Assembly (NCBI GenBank): GCA_945863085.1
Contig: CAMBCD010000048.1
Coordinates: 1-12,207 of the forward strand
DNA length: 12,207 nt
Direction of reading: 5' to 3'
Origin: Bordetella parapertussis
GTDB taxonomy: Bacteria; Pseudomonadota; Gammaproteobacteria; Burkholderiales; SG8-41
Positions 1 through 6,978 of this stretch are shown here, one piece after another. The translations under genes were made by a program, and so were the position numbers. Position 1 is the first letter of the stretch. Every line of letters starts with the position of its first letter. The notes under the pieces were generated by a model. It was given only the letters and a program-made list of their open reading frames with translations, did no database searches and was not told the origin of the DNA.

Positions 1-339
1 TGTGATCGGGTAACGTGACAGCACTGCGTTGCCGTGATGCCCGGCGTCGTAAACCGCATTTTTGCCGTAGGCATGGCTCTGCCACAGGCTGTCGGCAAGA
101 AACTCGTATTGGGACTGCACCGGCCAGTCGAGATGACGGGCCGCATGCCCCGTGTGTTCACCCACGACTTCCTGCAGGAACACCAGATCGGTATTCAAAA
201 GGCGCAATTGCTCGCGCAGCGCATGCAGCGTCGGCCGTCGCGCAAACAGCGGCGTGACCGAAAAACCCTTGTGAATGTTGTAGGTCGCGACGCTCAGCTG
301 CAGCGGCGTGCGCGCCGCAGCAGCGTCAGGAGATGGCAA
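1..339 (-). CDS. Endonuclease/exonuclease/phosphatase family protein (partial, C-terminus off the window)
   Basis: This is the N-terminal part of a metal-dependent phosphodiesterase/nuclease-fold protein; the frame stays open to base 1. Visible family motifs are ATYNIHKGF, whose Asn belongs to the metal/phosphate site, LQEVVGEH with the metal-binding Glu, and GHHGNAVLSRYPI. These match the EEP superfamily (DNase I / exonuclease III-like), but substrate cannot be told from this fragment. The start is a problem: no ATG or GTG precedes the first motif, and an in-frame stop lies further upstream inside nadA. The only usual initiator is TTG at 337–339, with a possible GGA about 8 nt before it. That start overlaps the nadA stop by 14 nt, so translation is probably coupled to nadA. 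Membrane-associated or soluble location is unknown. Confidence 0.8.
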   Translation of the reverse strand, partial: MPSPDAAAARTPLQLSVATYNIHKGFSVTPLFARRPTLHALREQLRLLNTDLVFLQEVVGEHTGHAARHLDWPVQSQYEFLADSLWQSHAYGKNAVYDAGHHGNAVLSRYPIT

Positions 340-1423
340 GCATGCGGTCCAACGCGATACGCGCCAGTTCCGCCTCGTACGCCGGCACCTTGATCTGGTT
401 CACCACCTTGCCATCCACCAGGTTCTCCAGCGCCCAGGCCAGGTGCTGCGGATCAATGCGCTGCATGGTCGAACACATGCACACGGTAGGCGCCATGAAC
501 TGCACCGATTTTCCCTGCGGACCGAATTCTTCCGCAATGCGGTTGACCAGGTTCAGTTCGGTGCCCACCAGCCAGCGCGACCCGGGCGGGCTCGCGGCGA
601 TGGTCTTGATGATGTAGTCGGTGGAACCGACGTAATCAGAGAGTTTGCACACTTCGAAGTTGCACTCGGGATGGCTGATCACGGCGCCGCCCGGATGCTG
701 CTGGCGCCAGCGCAGGATGTGCTGGGCCTGGAACATCTGGTGCACGGAGCAATGGCCCTTCCACAGCAGCACCTTCGCCATCTTGATCTGCTGCGGCGTC
801 AGGCCGCCCATCGGTTCATCAGGATCCCACACCAGCATTTCCGACAGCGGGATGTCCATCAGGTAACCGGTCCATCGGCCAAGATGCTGGTCGGGGAAAA
901 ACAGTACTTTCTCGCGACGGCCAAAGGCCCAGCTGAGAATCTGCTTTGCATTGGACGAAGTGCAGACGATGCCGCCGTGTTCACCGCAGAAGGCTTTGAG
1001 GTCGGCGGCGGAATTGATGTAGGTGATCGGCGTGACATGTTCGTCGGGATCCAGCACTTCCGCGATTTCACGCCAGGCGCGCTCGACCTTGGGCAGGCTC
1101 GCCATGTCCGCCATCGAACAGCCGGCGCTCAAGTCGGGCAGGATCACTTTCTGCGAAGCACGCGACAGGATGTCCGCGACTTCGGCCATGAAGTGCACGC
1201 CACAGAACACGATGTATTCGGAATCCGTGGCGGAGGCCAGCTTCGAGAGCTGCAGCGAGTCACCGGTCAGGTCGGCATGTTTGTAGACATCCGCCCGCTG
1301 GTAGTGGTGGCCGAGCAATACGACGCGCTCACCAAGTTTCTGCCGTGCGGCCACGATGCGTGCCTGGCACGCCTCATCGGCCAGCGGCTTGAAACCATCA
1401 AAGGTTATCGTCTTCACTTCCAT
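326..1423 (-). CDS. nadA: Quinolinate synthase NadA
   Basis: NadA condenses iminoaspartate (made by NadB) with dihydroxyacetone phosphate to give quinolinate, the first committed pyridine ring in de novo NAD synthesis; it is a cytoplasmic, oxygen-sensitive [4Fe-4S] enzyme. The 365-residue product has the expected length for the longer NadA type. GHHYQ lies at 38–42. The cluster ligands by comparison with E. coli NadA are Cys102 (in GCSMAD), Cys225 (in GHCSVH) and Cys315 or Cys317 (in VCMCSTMQ). The conserved HPEC and VGSTDYI segments lie at 251–270. The ATG at 1421–1423 is preceded by AAGGA with 7 nt spacing. A 133-bp gap separates it from nudB upstream, so it may have its own promoter; nadB is not in the window. 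Its stop overlaps the presumed TTG start of the next gene. Confidence 0.96.
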   Translation of the reverse strand: MEVKTITFDGFKPLADEACQARIVAARQKLGERVVLLGHHYQRADVYKHADLTGDSLQLSKLASATDSEYIVFCGVHFMAEVADILSRASQKVILPDLSAGCSMADMASLPKVERAWREIAEVLDPDEHVTPITYINSAADLKAFCGEHGGIVCTSSNAKQILSWAFGRREKVLFFPDQHLGRWTGYLMDIPLSEMLVWDPDEPMGGLTPQQIKMAKVLLWKGHCSVHQMFQAQHILRWRQQHPGGAVISHPECNFEVCKLSDYVGSTDYIIKTIAASPPGSRWLVGTELNLVNRIAEEFGPQGKSVQFMAPTVCMCSTMQRIDPQHLAWALENLVDGKVVNQIKVPAYEAELARIALDRMLAIS

Positions 1424-1556
1424 CGTCTGATCCTTCTCCTGTACCCAACCCGTGTTTCCCAGATGAACCCGCTACGGGGAAAGTTTCTACTATTACAGGA
1501 TTTTGACAGAAAAACCACCCATGAATTCCCGAGAAACGTCCGCCAAAGCGTAAGGT
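1424..1556 (-). other. AT-richer gap upstream of nadA
   Basis: This 133-bp non-coding gap is the largest inside the minus-strand gene series, and its central part (about 1480–1520) is clearly richer in A+T than its surroundings. That would suit a nadA promoter. A TGTAAT hexamer is present on the minus strand, but no acceptable -35 box lies at the right distance. A short CCCG-CTA-CGGG inverted repeat at 1468–1478 would fold in the leader but is too small to call. No terminator with a T-run was seen after nudB. Confidence 0.4.
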
Positions 1557-2006
1557 TTATGTGCACTGCCGCATCCGTTGCGGCAATTCGCGAATGGCTT
1601 CGGCGTTGCTCCATGAGAAAACGCAGTCCGCCGCCTCGCGCCATGGCAACCATCGGTAGTCCAGATGTTCGCGCGGGGCGAGCACGATGTCCTGGACGGC
1701 GGGTAATTTCAGGCTGAATACGTGTTCCGTATTGTGGGTAACCCCCGGCGCGTACCGGCCGCGCCAGTGCGTGTAAATTTCATAACGGTTCTCGCGCTGC
1801 CAGTCGGTCAGCGCCGCGGCTTCTGCGACGATGCCGGTTTCTTCGGCCAGTTCGCGCTGCGCGGTCTGTAGCAGCGTTTCGCCGGCATCCTGGCTTCCGG
1901 TGACCGACTGCCAGAACCCCGGACGATCGGCGCGCTCCAGCAGCAGCACCTGCAGATCCGCGGTGTGCACCAGCACCAGCACAGATACCGGAATCTTGTA
2001 ATTCAT
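1557..2006 (-). CDS. nudB: Nudix hydrolase, probable dihydroneopterin triphosphate diphosphatase NudB
   Basis: NudB removes pyrophosphate from 7,8-dihydroneopterin triphosphate, an early step of folate synthesis in the cytoplasm. The 149-residue product matches the E. coli enzyme in length. It has a complete Nudix box at residues 37–59: Gly37, Glu43, then the REL-x-EE-x-G core at 51–58, with the metal-binding glutamates present. The N-terminal KIPVSVLVLVHT strand and the RPGFWQSVTGS segment just before the box are typical of NudB. The start is an ATG 9 bp after the barstar stop, with no strong ribosome binding site of its own, so coupling to the upstream gene is likely. Location downstream of aspS agrees with betaproteobacterial gene order as I remember it. 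Nudix substrate calls from sequence are never certain, hence the confidence. Confidence 0.85.
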   Translation of the reverse strand: MNYKIPVSVLVLVHTADLQVLLLERADRPGFWQSVTGSQDAGETLLQTAQRELAEETGIVAEAAALTDWQRENRYEIYTHWRGRYAPGVTHNTEHVFSLKLPAVQDIVLAPREHLDYRWLPWREAADCVFSWSNAEAIRELPQRMRQCT

Positions 2007-2015
2007 CGTCCGGCC

Positions 2016-2447
2016 CTATGCAGTGACCAGGGCCGGCAGTCCGGCCCCGCCTTCACTGACCACGATGAACACGCGCCCGCGCGGCTGCCAGTATTCGGCA
2101 CTGGCGGCAAGAATTTCCAGCAGCATCGCATGTTCGTCAGGGGCCGCCACGGCAAAATCCGCAGCGCCGCGCAGCAGTGCCACCGTGCCCGGTCCCTCCA
2201 GCCACGACAGATCCTGAAGACAGTCAGCCAGCGCATCCCAGTTGCCGCCAAAGCTGGCGGGGAAAACGAAACCGCGTGCGCAGGCACTGAGCAGTGCGTG
2301 TTTGCCGCGCGCCCGCCGCAGGTCAACCACGACCCAGCGCAGGCCCGCACGCCGCACGATGGTCTGCAATAACGCCACCTCCGCCGGCGCGCGGTACACG
2401 CCGTTGGCCTTCACAGAGAGCGCCGCGGAAAATCCGGTGGTCTTCAT
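2016..2447 (-). CDS. Barstar-family ribonuclease inhibitor
   Basis: Barstar-family proteins bind and block barnase-type ribonucleases in the cytoplasm. This 143-residue product has the family hallmark at 62–77: FPASFGGNWDALADCL. Aligned by eye with B. amyloliquefaciens barstar, Asp71 and Asp75 correspond to Asp35 and Asp39, the acidic residues that fill the enzyme's active site; Ala74 replaces the Trp at position 38. The strand WVVVDLRR (38–45) begins the core fold, so about 37 residues precede it, making the protein longer than the 89-residue Bacillus barstar. The C-terminal strand is RVFIVVSE. The start ATG overlaps the TGA of the ribonuclease gene (ATGA, 2444–2447), so toxin and inhibitor are translationally coupled. 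This arrangement makes the inhibitor assignment strong. Confidence 0.9.
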   Translation of the reverse strand: MKTTGFSAALSVKANGVYRAPAEVALLQTIVRRAGLRWVVVDLRRARGKHALLSACARGFVFPASFGGNWDALADCLQDLSWLEGPGTVALLRGAADFAVAAPDEHAMLLEILAASAEYWQPRGRVFIVVSEGGAGLPALVTA

Positions 2448-2929
2448 TCAACGATGCGCCTGAATGTGCGGTAATGATCCGCAGTGTAATAAAACTCCCC
2501 GCCATCACGACATTGCACGAGCCGCAGCGCGCCGGAAGAAGGTGGCAGTGGAAATGAAGCCGCGCGCTGGCGCTCGCAACCGACGACGATGCGCCGTGCA
2601 CCGCGATGCCGGACTCCGGGTGTCATCACCGTGTACTCGCGATAATGGCCGCGTGGCGCCGCAGGCAGCAGTTTTTCGTAATTGCCGAAGGTGACGCCGT
2701 CCCGCTCATGGGGATAGGGCCCGCCGCGCCCGATCAATTGCAGTGTCTCGCGGGCTTCCTGCGGCAGTTCGGCAACACGGATTTGCTGCTTATTTTCCTG
2801 AACCTGCGTCTGTTCTTGTGGCCGCCCTTGCGGGGCAACCCCGCGCGCCACGGCCAGCGCGGAAAACGCAAATGCCACGATGAACCACAAGAGTTGCTGC
2901 CACAGCGTCCCGCGCCACACCGTCCGCAT
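2444..2929 (-). CDS. Secreted guanyl-specific ribonuclease (barnase / RNase Sa family)
   Basis: Members cleave single-stranded RNA 3' of guanosine through a 2',3'-cyclic intermediate. The 161-residue precursor begins with a signal-peptide-like stretch: Arg2 and Arg6, a hydrophobic core at about 9–28, and an AVA site at 26–28. The catalytic domain follows from about 54 (LPQEARETLQLI), then FGNYEKLLP, HYREYTV, GARRIVVG and YYTADHYRTFRRI. By comparison with RNase Sa the active residues are Glu98, Arg109, Arg113 and His152 (Sa: Glu54, Arg65, Arg69, His85), all present. Between the arginine strand and the histidine there is a longer loop (about 118–144) with Cys118 and Cys140, absent from RNase Sa. 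The chosen ATG (2927–2929) has GGAG (2939–2942) 9 nt upstream; longer starts would run into aspS and lose the signal peptide. It lies 28 bp after aspS and overlaps the barstar gene. Confidence 0.9.
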   Translation of the reverse strand: MRTVWRGTLWQQLLWFIVAFAFSALAVARGVAPQGRPQEQTQVQENKQQIRVAELPQEARETLQLIGRGGPYPHERDGVTFGNYEKLLPAAPRGHYREYTVMTPGVRHRGARRIVVGCERQRAASFPLPPSSGALRLVQCRDGGEFYYTADHYRTFRRIVE

Positions 2930-2957
2930 CCGGAACCGCTCCGTCAGGCCGCGACCG

Positions 2958-4742
2958 TTATGCGGCCGGGTCGAGGTTGCGCAGGCGGATGTGCAGTTCG
3001 CGCAACTGCTTCTCGGTGACCGGGCTCGGCGCATCGACCATCAGGTCCTGGCCGCGCTGCGTTTTCGGGAAGGCTATCACTTCGCGGATCGATTCGGCGC
3101 CGGTCATCAGCGTGACGATGCGGTCCAGGCCGAAGGCAATGCCGCCATGCGGCGGTGCGCCGTAGCCCAGTGCATCGAGCAGGAAACCGAACTTGGCACG
3201 CGCGTCTTCGGGCGAGATGCCCAGAGCCGCGAACACCTGCGACTGCACCTCGGCGCGATGGATACGCACCGAACCGCCACCGATTTCCCAGCCGTTCAGC
3301 GCCACGTCGTAGGCCTTGGCCAGCACCTTGCCCGGATCGGTGGTCAGCAGAGCAACATGTTCGTCCTTGGGTGCCGTGAACGGATGGTGTGCCGCGTTCC
3401 AGCGCTGTGCTTCCTCGTCGTAATCAAACGCCGGGAAATCGACAATCCAGCACGGCCGCCAGCCGGCTTCGGCATGGCCTTTTTCATGGCCCACTTTCAC
3501 CCGCAGTGCGCCCAGCGCGTCGTAAACCACTTTCATGCGGTCGGCGCCGAAAAAAATCAGATCTCCATTGGCGGCATTGCTGCGCTTGAGGATTTCCGCC
3601 AGCACCGGCGGCGGCAGGAACTTGACGATCGGCGATTGCAGACCCTGCTCGTTCAGCTGGGTCGCATCGTTGACCTTGATATAGGCCAGCCCCTTGGCGC
3701 CGTAAATCGCGACAAACGCGGTGTAGTCGTCGATTTCCTTGCGCGTCAGCGCCGCGCCACCGGGTACGCGCAGCGCAACGACCTTGCCATCCTTCAGCGC
3801 AATCGCCTGCTTGAACACCTTGAAATCGACCTGCGTCATCAGATCACTGAGGTCGGTCAACTCCAGCTTCACACGCAAATCGGGTTTGTCCGAACCATAA
3901 CGCGCCATCGCTTCGGCGTAAGTCAGGCGCGGGAATGTGCCGAGGTCGACGTTGAGCACATTCTTGAACAGATCGCGGATCAGGCCTTCCATCAGGTCCT
4001 GGATTTCACGCTCACCGAGGAAGGAAGTCTCGATGTCGATCTGGGTGAATTCAGGCTGGCGGTCGGCGCGCAAATCTTCATCGCGGAAACATTTGACGAT
4101 CTGGTAGTAGCGGTCGTAACCCGCCACCATCAGCAGCTGTTTGAACAGCTGCGGCGACTGCGGCAGCGCGTAGAACTGGCCGTCGTGCATGCGCGATGGC
4201 ACCAGGAATTCGCGTGCGCCTTCCGGTGTCGATTTGTAGAGCATCGGCGTTTCGATATCGATGAAACCGTTGCTGTCGAGATAGTTGCGCACCGCGCGTG
4301 CGGCGCGATGGCGCAGCCGCAGGTTGTTCTGCATCTGCGGCCGGCGCAGGTCGAGGAAGCGGTACTGCAGGCGCACGTTTTCCGACAACTGTTCGTCGTC
4401 CATCATGAACGGGGGCGTCTGTGACGCATTCAATATTTCCAGGCCGGTCGCCAGCACTTCGATTTCGCCACTGACCAGGTTGGCATTCGTGGTGCCTGCC
4501 GGGCGTTCGCGTACGCGGCCTTCAACGCGCACCACGAATTCATTGCGCAGGCCGTTGGCAGTGGCGAAAGTTTCCGCACGATCCGGATCACAGACGATCT
4601 GTACCAGGCCTTCGCGATCGCGCAGGTCGATGAAAATGACCCCGCCGTGATCACGTCGGCGGTGCACCCAGCCGCAGAGGCTGACGGTCTGGCCGAGGAG
4701 TTTACGGTCGACCAACCCGCAATAATGACTGCGCATGTTCAT
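2958..4742 (-). CDS. aspS: Aspartyl-tRNA synthetase, probably non-discriminating (Asp/Asn)
   Basis: AspRS charges tRNA-Asp with aspartate. The 594-residue protein has the bacterial-type layout: an N-terminal OB-fold anticodon-binding domain (to about 110), class II motif 1 around 159–176, motif 2 at 219–236 ([18 protein letters not shown]), the bacterial GAD insertion in the middle, and motif 3 at 534–542 (GIAFGLDRI). His32 (in RRRDHGG) and Gly83 (in RPAGTTN) occupy the positions of His31 and Gly81 in Pseudomonas aeruginosa AspRS, where E. coli has Leu and Lys. Those residues are linked to also charging tRNA-Asn, so a non-discriminating enzyme is inferred. Two ATGs lie 6 nt apart (4742 and 4736); neither has a clear ribosome binding site. 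The gene follows DUF502 by 20 bp. Confidence 0.98.
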   Translation of the reverse strand: MNMRSHYCGLVDRKLLGQTVSLCGWVHRRRDHGGVIFIDLRDREGLVQIVCDPDRAETFATANGLRNEFVVRVEGRVRERPAGTTNANLVSGEIEVLATGLEILNASQTPPFMMDDEQLSENVRLQYRFLDLRRPQMQNNLRLRHRAARAVRNYLDSNGFIDIETPMLYKSTPEGAREFLVPSRMHDGQFYALPQSPQLFKQLLMVAGYDRYYQIVKCFRDEDLRADRQPEFTQIDIETSFLGEREIQDLMEGLIRDLFKNVLNVDLGTFPRLTYAEAMARYGSDKPDLRVKLELTDLSDLMTQVDFKVFKQAIALKDGKVVALRVPGGAALTRKEIDDYTAFVAIYGAKGLAYIKVNDATQLNEQGLQSPIVKFLPPPVLAEILKRSNAANGDLIFFGADRMKVVYDALGALRVKVGHEKGHAEAGWRPCWIVDFPAFDYDEEAQRWNAAHHPFTAPKDEHVALLTTDPGKVLAKAYDVALNGWEIGGGSVRIHRAEVQSQVFAALGISPEDARAKFGFLLDALGYGAPPHGGIAFGLDRIVTLMTGAESIREVIAFPKTQRGQDLMVDAPSPVTEKQLRELHIRLRNLDPAA

Positions 4743-4762
4743 AAGAATTTGATTTTAAATGG

Positions 4763-5413
4763 TTATTTAATAATTCGTTGTTCTGCCACCGGCAACACGA
4801 TGTTCCCGCCATTCGCCGGCGCCACCACACCCATGGATACGATGTATTTGAACGCGGCATCGACCGACATGTCGATTTCAATGACATCCGCGCGTCGTAC
4901 ATAAAAATAAAACCCGTTGACCGGACTCGGTGTCGTCGGAATGAACACCGCGACATGCTCCTCCGGCAAACGAGCCACGATTTCCACCGGCACATTGGTC
5001 TGGAACGCCAGCGACCATGCCTCGGGATGCGGATAACGCACCAGCAACACCTTGCGGAACGCGTGCCCGGTACCGGAGAACAAGGTATCGCTGACCTGCT
5101 TGACGCTGTGATAAATGGTATTGACGATGGGAATCCGCGCCAGCAGACCTTCCCAGAACTGCACCAGCCGCTGCCCGAGGATGTTGGCTGCGAGCACACC
5201 GGTGAAAAACACGATCAGCACGGTCAGGATCACGCCCAGCCCCGGCACATGCATCCCCAGCCAGTTTTCGGTAAGCAGCGCCTGCGGCATCAACTGCAGC
5301 GACTGATCCATGATACTCACCAGCAGGTTGAGAACCCACAGCGTGATCACCAGCGGCACCCAGACCAGCAGGCCGGTGATTAAATAACTCTTGATGGAGG
5401 TTTTCTTGAACAT
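4763..5413 (-). CDS. DUF502 family inner-membrane protein
   Basis: This 216-residue protein belongs to the DUF502 family, which has no firmly assigned function. Two hydrophobic helices are visible, at about 11–34 (LITGLLVWVPLVITLW...) and 58–78, with a loop between them. A longer soluble C-terminal part then contains the family's conserved segments RIPIVNTIY (93–101) and VFIPTTPSPVNGF (157–169). The charged MFKKTSIKSY start suggests the N-terminus is cytoplasmic. It sits between fmdB (104 bp upstream) and aspS (20 bp downstream), an order that recurs in betaproteobacteria as I recall it. The start ATG has only a weak ribosome binding site. The linkage to aspS hints at co-expression, not necessarily at shared function. 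Confidence 0.88.
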   Translation of the reverse strand: MFKKTSIKSYLITGLLVWVPLVITLWVLNLLVSIMDQSLQLMPQALLTENWLGMHVPGLGVILTVLIVFFTGVLAANILGQRLVQFWEGLLARIPIVNTIYHSVKQVSDTLFSGTGHAFRKVLLVRYPHPEAWSLAFQTNVPVEIVARLPEEHVAVFIPTTPSPVNGFYFYVRRADVIEIDMSVDAAFKYIVSMGVVAPANGGNIVLPVAEQRIIK

Positions 5414-5517
5414 GGATTTCGTCGTGGGTTGCGCGCGGCGGGAACGGCAAATGGCGGTCAGCGCAACTCAGCCCCAGCAACGCGCAGATGCCGCGTCAGG
5501 CGGGCCGCAGGGATCAC

Positions 5518-5808
5518 TCAGACAGGACTGACCCCGGCCTTGGACTCGGACTTGGTTTCGGTCTTGGCTTCATCTTTCTTCGGCGCGTCTGCGGATTTGG
5601 CTGCATCCGCCTTCGGCTTGCTGCCCTTGTCCTTGAAATCCGTCGCGTACCAGCCGCTGCCCTTCAACTGGAAACCGGCTGCAGTCACCATTTTGATCAA
5701 AGATTCTTTGCCGCACTCCGGACAATTGGTCAGCGGCTGGTCGCTGATGCGTTGCAGGAATTCCTTCTGGAAACCGCACGCCCCGCATTTGTACTCGTAA
5801 ATTGGCAT
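5518..5808 (-). CDS. FmdB-family zinc-ribbon regulatory protein
   Basis: This small protein (96 residues from the chosen start) has a zinc ribbon made by two CxxC pairs, Cys8/Cys11 and Cys29/Cys32. It opens with the family signature MPIYEYKCGACG. FGWY/SGWYATDF-type residues at about 51–58 are also conserved in the family. The C-terminal third is a low-complexity Lys/Ala/Asp/Glu/Ser tail (about 62–92), likely disordered. The family is often annotated as a regulator after FmdB of Methylophilus, but the role in most bacteria is not known. The ATG at 5806–5808 has GAGG (5815–5818) at 6 nt; a TTG 12 nt further upstream would also be open but includes the ribosome binding site. It is the first gene of the minus-strand series, with a consensus -10 box in front of it. 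Confidence 0.9.
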   Translation of the reverse strand: MPIYEYKCGACGFQKEFLQRISDQPLTNCPECGKESLIKMVTAAGFQLKGSGWYATDFKDKGSKPKADAAKSADAPKKDEAKTETKSESKAGVSPV

Positions 5809-5834
5809 GGCGCACCTCAAAAATCGGAAAAAGC

Positions 5835-5840
5835 ATTATA
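5835..5840 (-). promoter_or_regulatory. -10 box (TATAAT) for the fmdB gene
   Basis: On the minus strand these bases read TATAAT, a perfect sigma-70 -10 hexamer. It is about 26 nt upstream of the fmdB ATG, leaving a short leader that contains the GAGG ribosome binding site. No good -35 hexamer was found at 16–18 bp, and the TG of an extended -10 is absent. This is probably the main promoter for fmdB–DUF502–aspS and what follows. Confidence 0.5.
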
Positions 5841-5872
5841 CCTTAGAAGGTTACGGACACTTCCGGCGAAAA

Positions 5873-5926
5873 CCCGGGTGCCTTCCGGCAATTATCAAGA
5901 CCCCTGCAACTGCCCGTCCCGGGTGC
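5873..5926. repeat. Two copies of CCCGGGTGC in the fmdB–pta divergent region
   Basis: CCCGGGTGC occurs at 5873–5881 and again at 5918–5926, 45 bp apart start to start. Both lie between the two divergent -10 boxes. Each copy contains the palindrome CCCGGG. A separate TTCCGGC repeat (5861–5867 and 5883–5889) flanks the first copy. They could be binding sites for a regulator of the divergent genes, but short G+C-rich repeats also arise by chance. Confidence 0.25.
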
Positions 5927-5977
5927 ATCGGTCCCGCGCCAAGGAAGCGGGCATCAGCCTCAGAGCGCAGATTCTCC

Positions 5978-5983
5978 TATAAT
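5978..5983 (+). promoter_or_regulatory. -10 box (TATAAT) for the phosphotransacetylase-family gene
   Basis: A perfect TATAAT lies 78 nt before the ATG of the plus-strand gene at 6061. No clear -35 hexamer was found 16–19 bp upstream, so an activator may be needed or the match may be chance. A transcript from here would have a leader of roughly 70 nt that includes two tiny ORFs. Confidence 0.45.
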
Positions 5984-6008
5984 CAATGGCTTGTCGTACA
6001 TACCAAGA

Positions 6009-6053
6009 ATGGCCCAGCATTCACAGAAAAAACAGCGCGTAAAGACATTATGA
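6009..6053 (+). CDS. Possible 14-codon leader ORF before the phosphotransacetylase-family gene
   Basis: An ATG at 6009 opens a basic 14-residue peptide (MAQHSQKKQRVKTL). Its TGA (6051–6053) overlaps another ATG at 6050, which encodes MKLP and ends in a TGA at 6062–6064. That stop in turn overlaps the main start ATG at 6061. The main gene has no evident ribosome binding site, so translation may arrive by coupling through these ORFs. The first ATG has only a weak AAGA before it. I do not recognise the peptide, and chance is quite possible. Confidence 0.25.
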   Translation: MAQHSQKKQRVKTL

Positions 6054-6060
6054 AACTGCC

Positions 6061-6978
6061 ATGAAAACTACGGCGCCCCGCAGTCACAACCTGGTTGAGC
6101 GCGCCTGCGCCCGCGGACCGGCACCTACGGCGGTTGTCTATCCCTGCAGCGGCCCGGCGCTGTCCGGCGCCCTGGAAGCAGCCACGGCCGGACTGATCGC
6201 GCCAATACTGGTCGGGCCGCGCCCACGGATCGAACAAATTGCCAACGAGCAGCAACTGGATATCACCGGCTGCGTGATACACGACTTGGCCACAGCGGAA
6301 GCCAGCGCCCGCCATGCCGCAACACTGGCCCGCGATGGGCAGGTGCTGCTGCTGATGAAGGGCAGCCTGCATACCGACGAATTGATGGGTGTGGTAGTGG
6401 CGCGTGACGCGGGGCTGCGCACCGACAGCAGGGTCAGCCATGTGTTCGTGATGGATGCGCCGACGCATGACCGCCTGTTGCTGATCACCGATGCGGCGGT
6501 AAACATCGCGCCCAACCTCGAAGCCAAACGCCACATCACGCAGAATGCGATCCATGTCGCGCATGCATTGGGCATTGCATTGCCGCACGTTGCGGTACTC
6601 TCTGCGGTGGAAACGGTCAACTCAGCGATTCCCTCGAGCCTGCATGCTGCGGCATTGCGCGACATGGTGCAGACGGGTGAAATTACCGGCGGCATTGTTG
6701 ACGGCCCACTGGCCTTCGACAATGCAATCTCCGCTGCTGCGGCACGCATCAAGGGCATCGAATCGCCGGTCAGCGGCGTCGTCGATATCCTGGTCGTGCC
6801 AGGACTGGAAGCGGGAAATATTCTATACAAGTCGCTGGTCTACCTCAGCGGCGCGATTGCCGCAGGGGTAGTGATCGGCGCAAAAGTACCGGTCATTCTT
6901 ACCAGTCGCGCCGACTCTGCGAACAGCCGCATTGCGTCGGCTGCGGTGGCCTGCCTGGTTGCGCACGCGAGCCGCTGA
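6061..6978 (+). CDS. Phosphate acetyl/butyryltransferase family protein
   Basis: Members swap CoA for phosphate on short acyl-CoA, making acetyl- or butyryl-phosphate. This 305-residue protein is a single PTA_PTB domain, without the MaoC-like dehydratase domain or the long N-terminal region found in larger relatives. Recognisable segments include [25 protein letters not shown] near 27–52, [14 protein letters not shown] (98–111), [10 protein letters not shown], the [10 protein letters not shown] segment, [15 protein letters not shown] and [17 protein letters not shown] (242–266). These are typical of Pta/Ptb and the Pta-like half of bifunctional proteins. Which acyl group is used cannot be read from sequence. 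No acetate kinase lies in the window. The start ATG at 6061 is fixed by an in-frame TAA at 6040–6042; it has no clear ribosome binding site. It converges on ssb. Confidence 0.88.
   Translation: MKTTAPRSHNLVERACARGPAPTAVVYPCSGPALSGALEAATAGLIAPILVGPRPRIEQIANEQQLDITGCVIHDLATAEASARHAATLARDGQVLLLMKGSLHTDELMGVVVARDAGLRTDSRVSHVFVMDAPTHDRLLLITDAAVNIAPNLEAKRHITQNAIHVAHALGIALPHVAVLSAVETVNSAIPSSLHAAALRDMVQTGEITGGIVDGPLAFDNAISAAAARIKGIESPVSGVVDILVVPGLEAGNILYKSLVYLSGAIAAGVVIGAKVPVILTSRADSANSRIASAAVACLVAHASR

Noticed and set aside
308..1717. A 469-codon open frame on the plus strand across nadA
   Set aside because: It lies antisense to the clearly conserved nadA and extends into nudB. The translation has no recognisable domain and is rich in His/Arg/Gln as expected of antisense frames in G+C-rich genes.
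2930..3034. Longer ribonuclease start overlapping the aspS 3' end
   Set aside because: It would put about 35 Arg/Cys/Ser-rich residues before an otherwise good signal peptide, while the internal ATG has a GGAG at proper spacing.
2880..4424. A 514-codon open frame on the plus strand across aspS
   Set aside because: It is antisense to aspS, whose class II motifs are intact on the minus strand. The plus-strand translation matches no family and is a by-product of codon bias.
5414..5517. Possible gene or RNA in the fmdB–DUF502 gap
   Set aside because: Only 104 bp; no convincing ORF, hairpin with T-run or promoter hexamers were seen.
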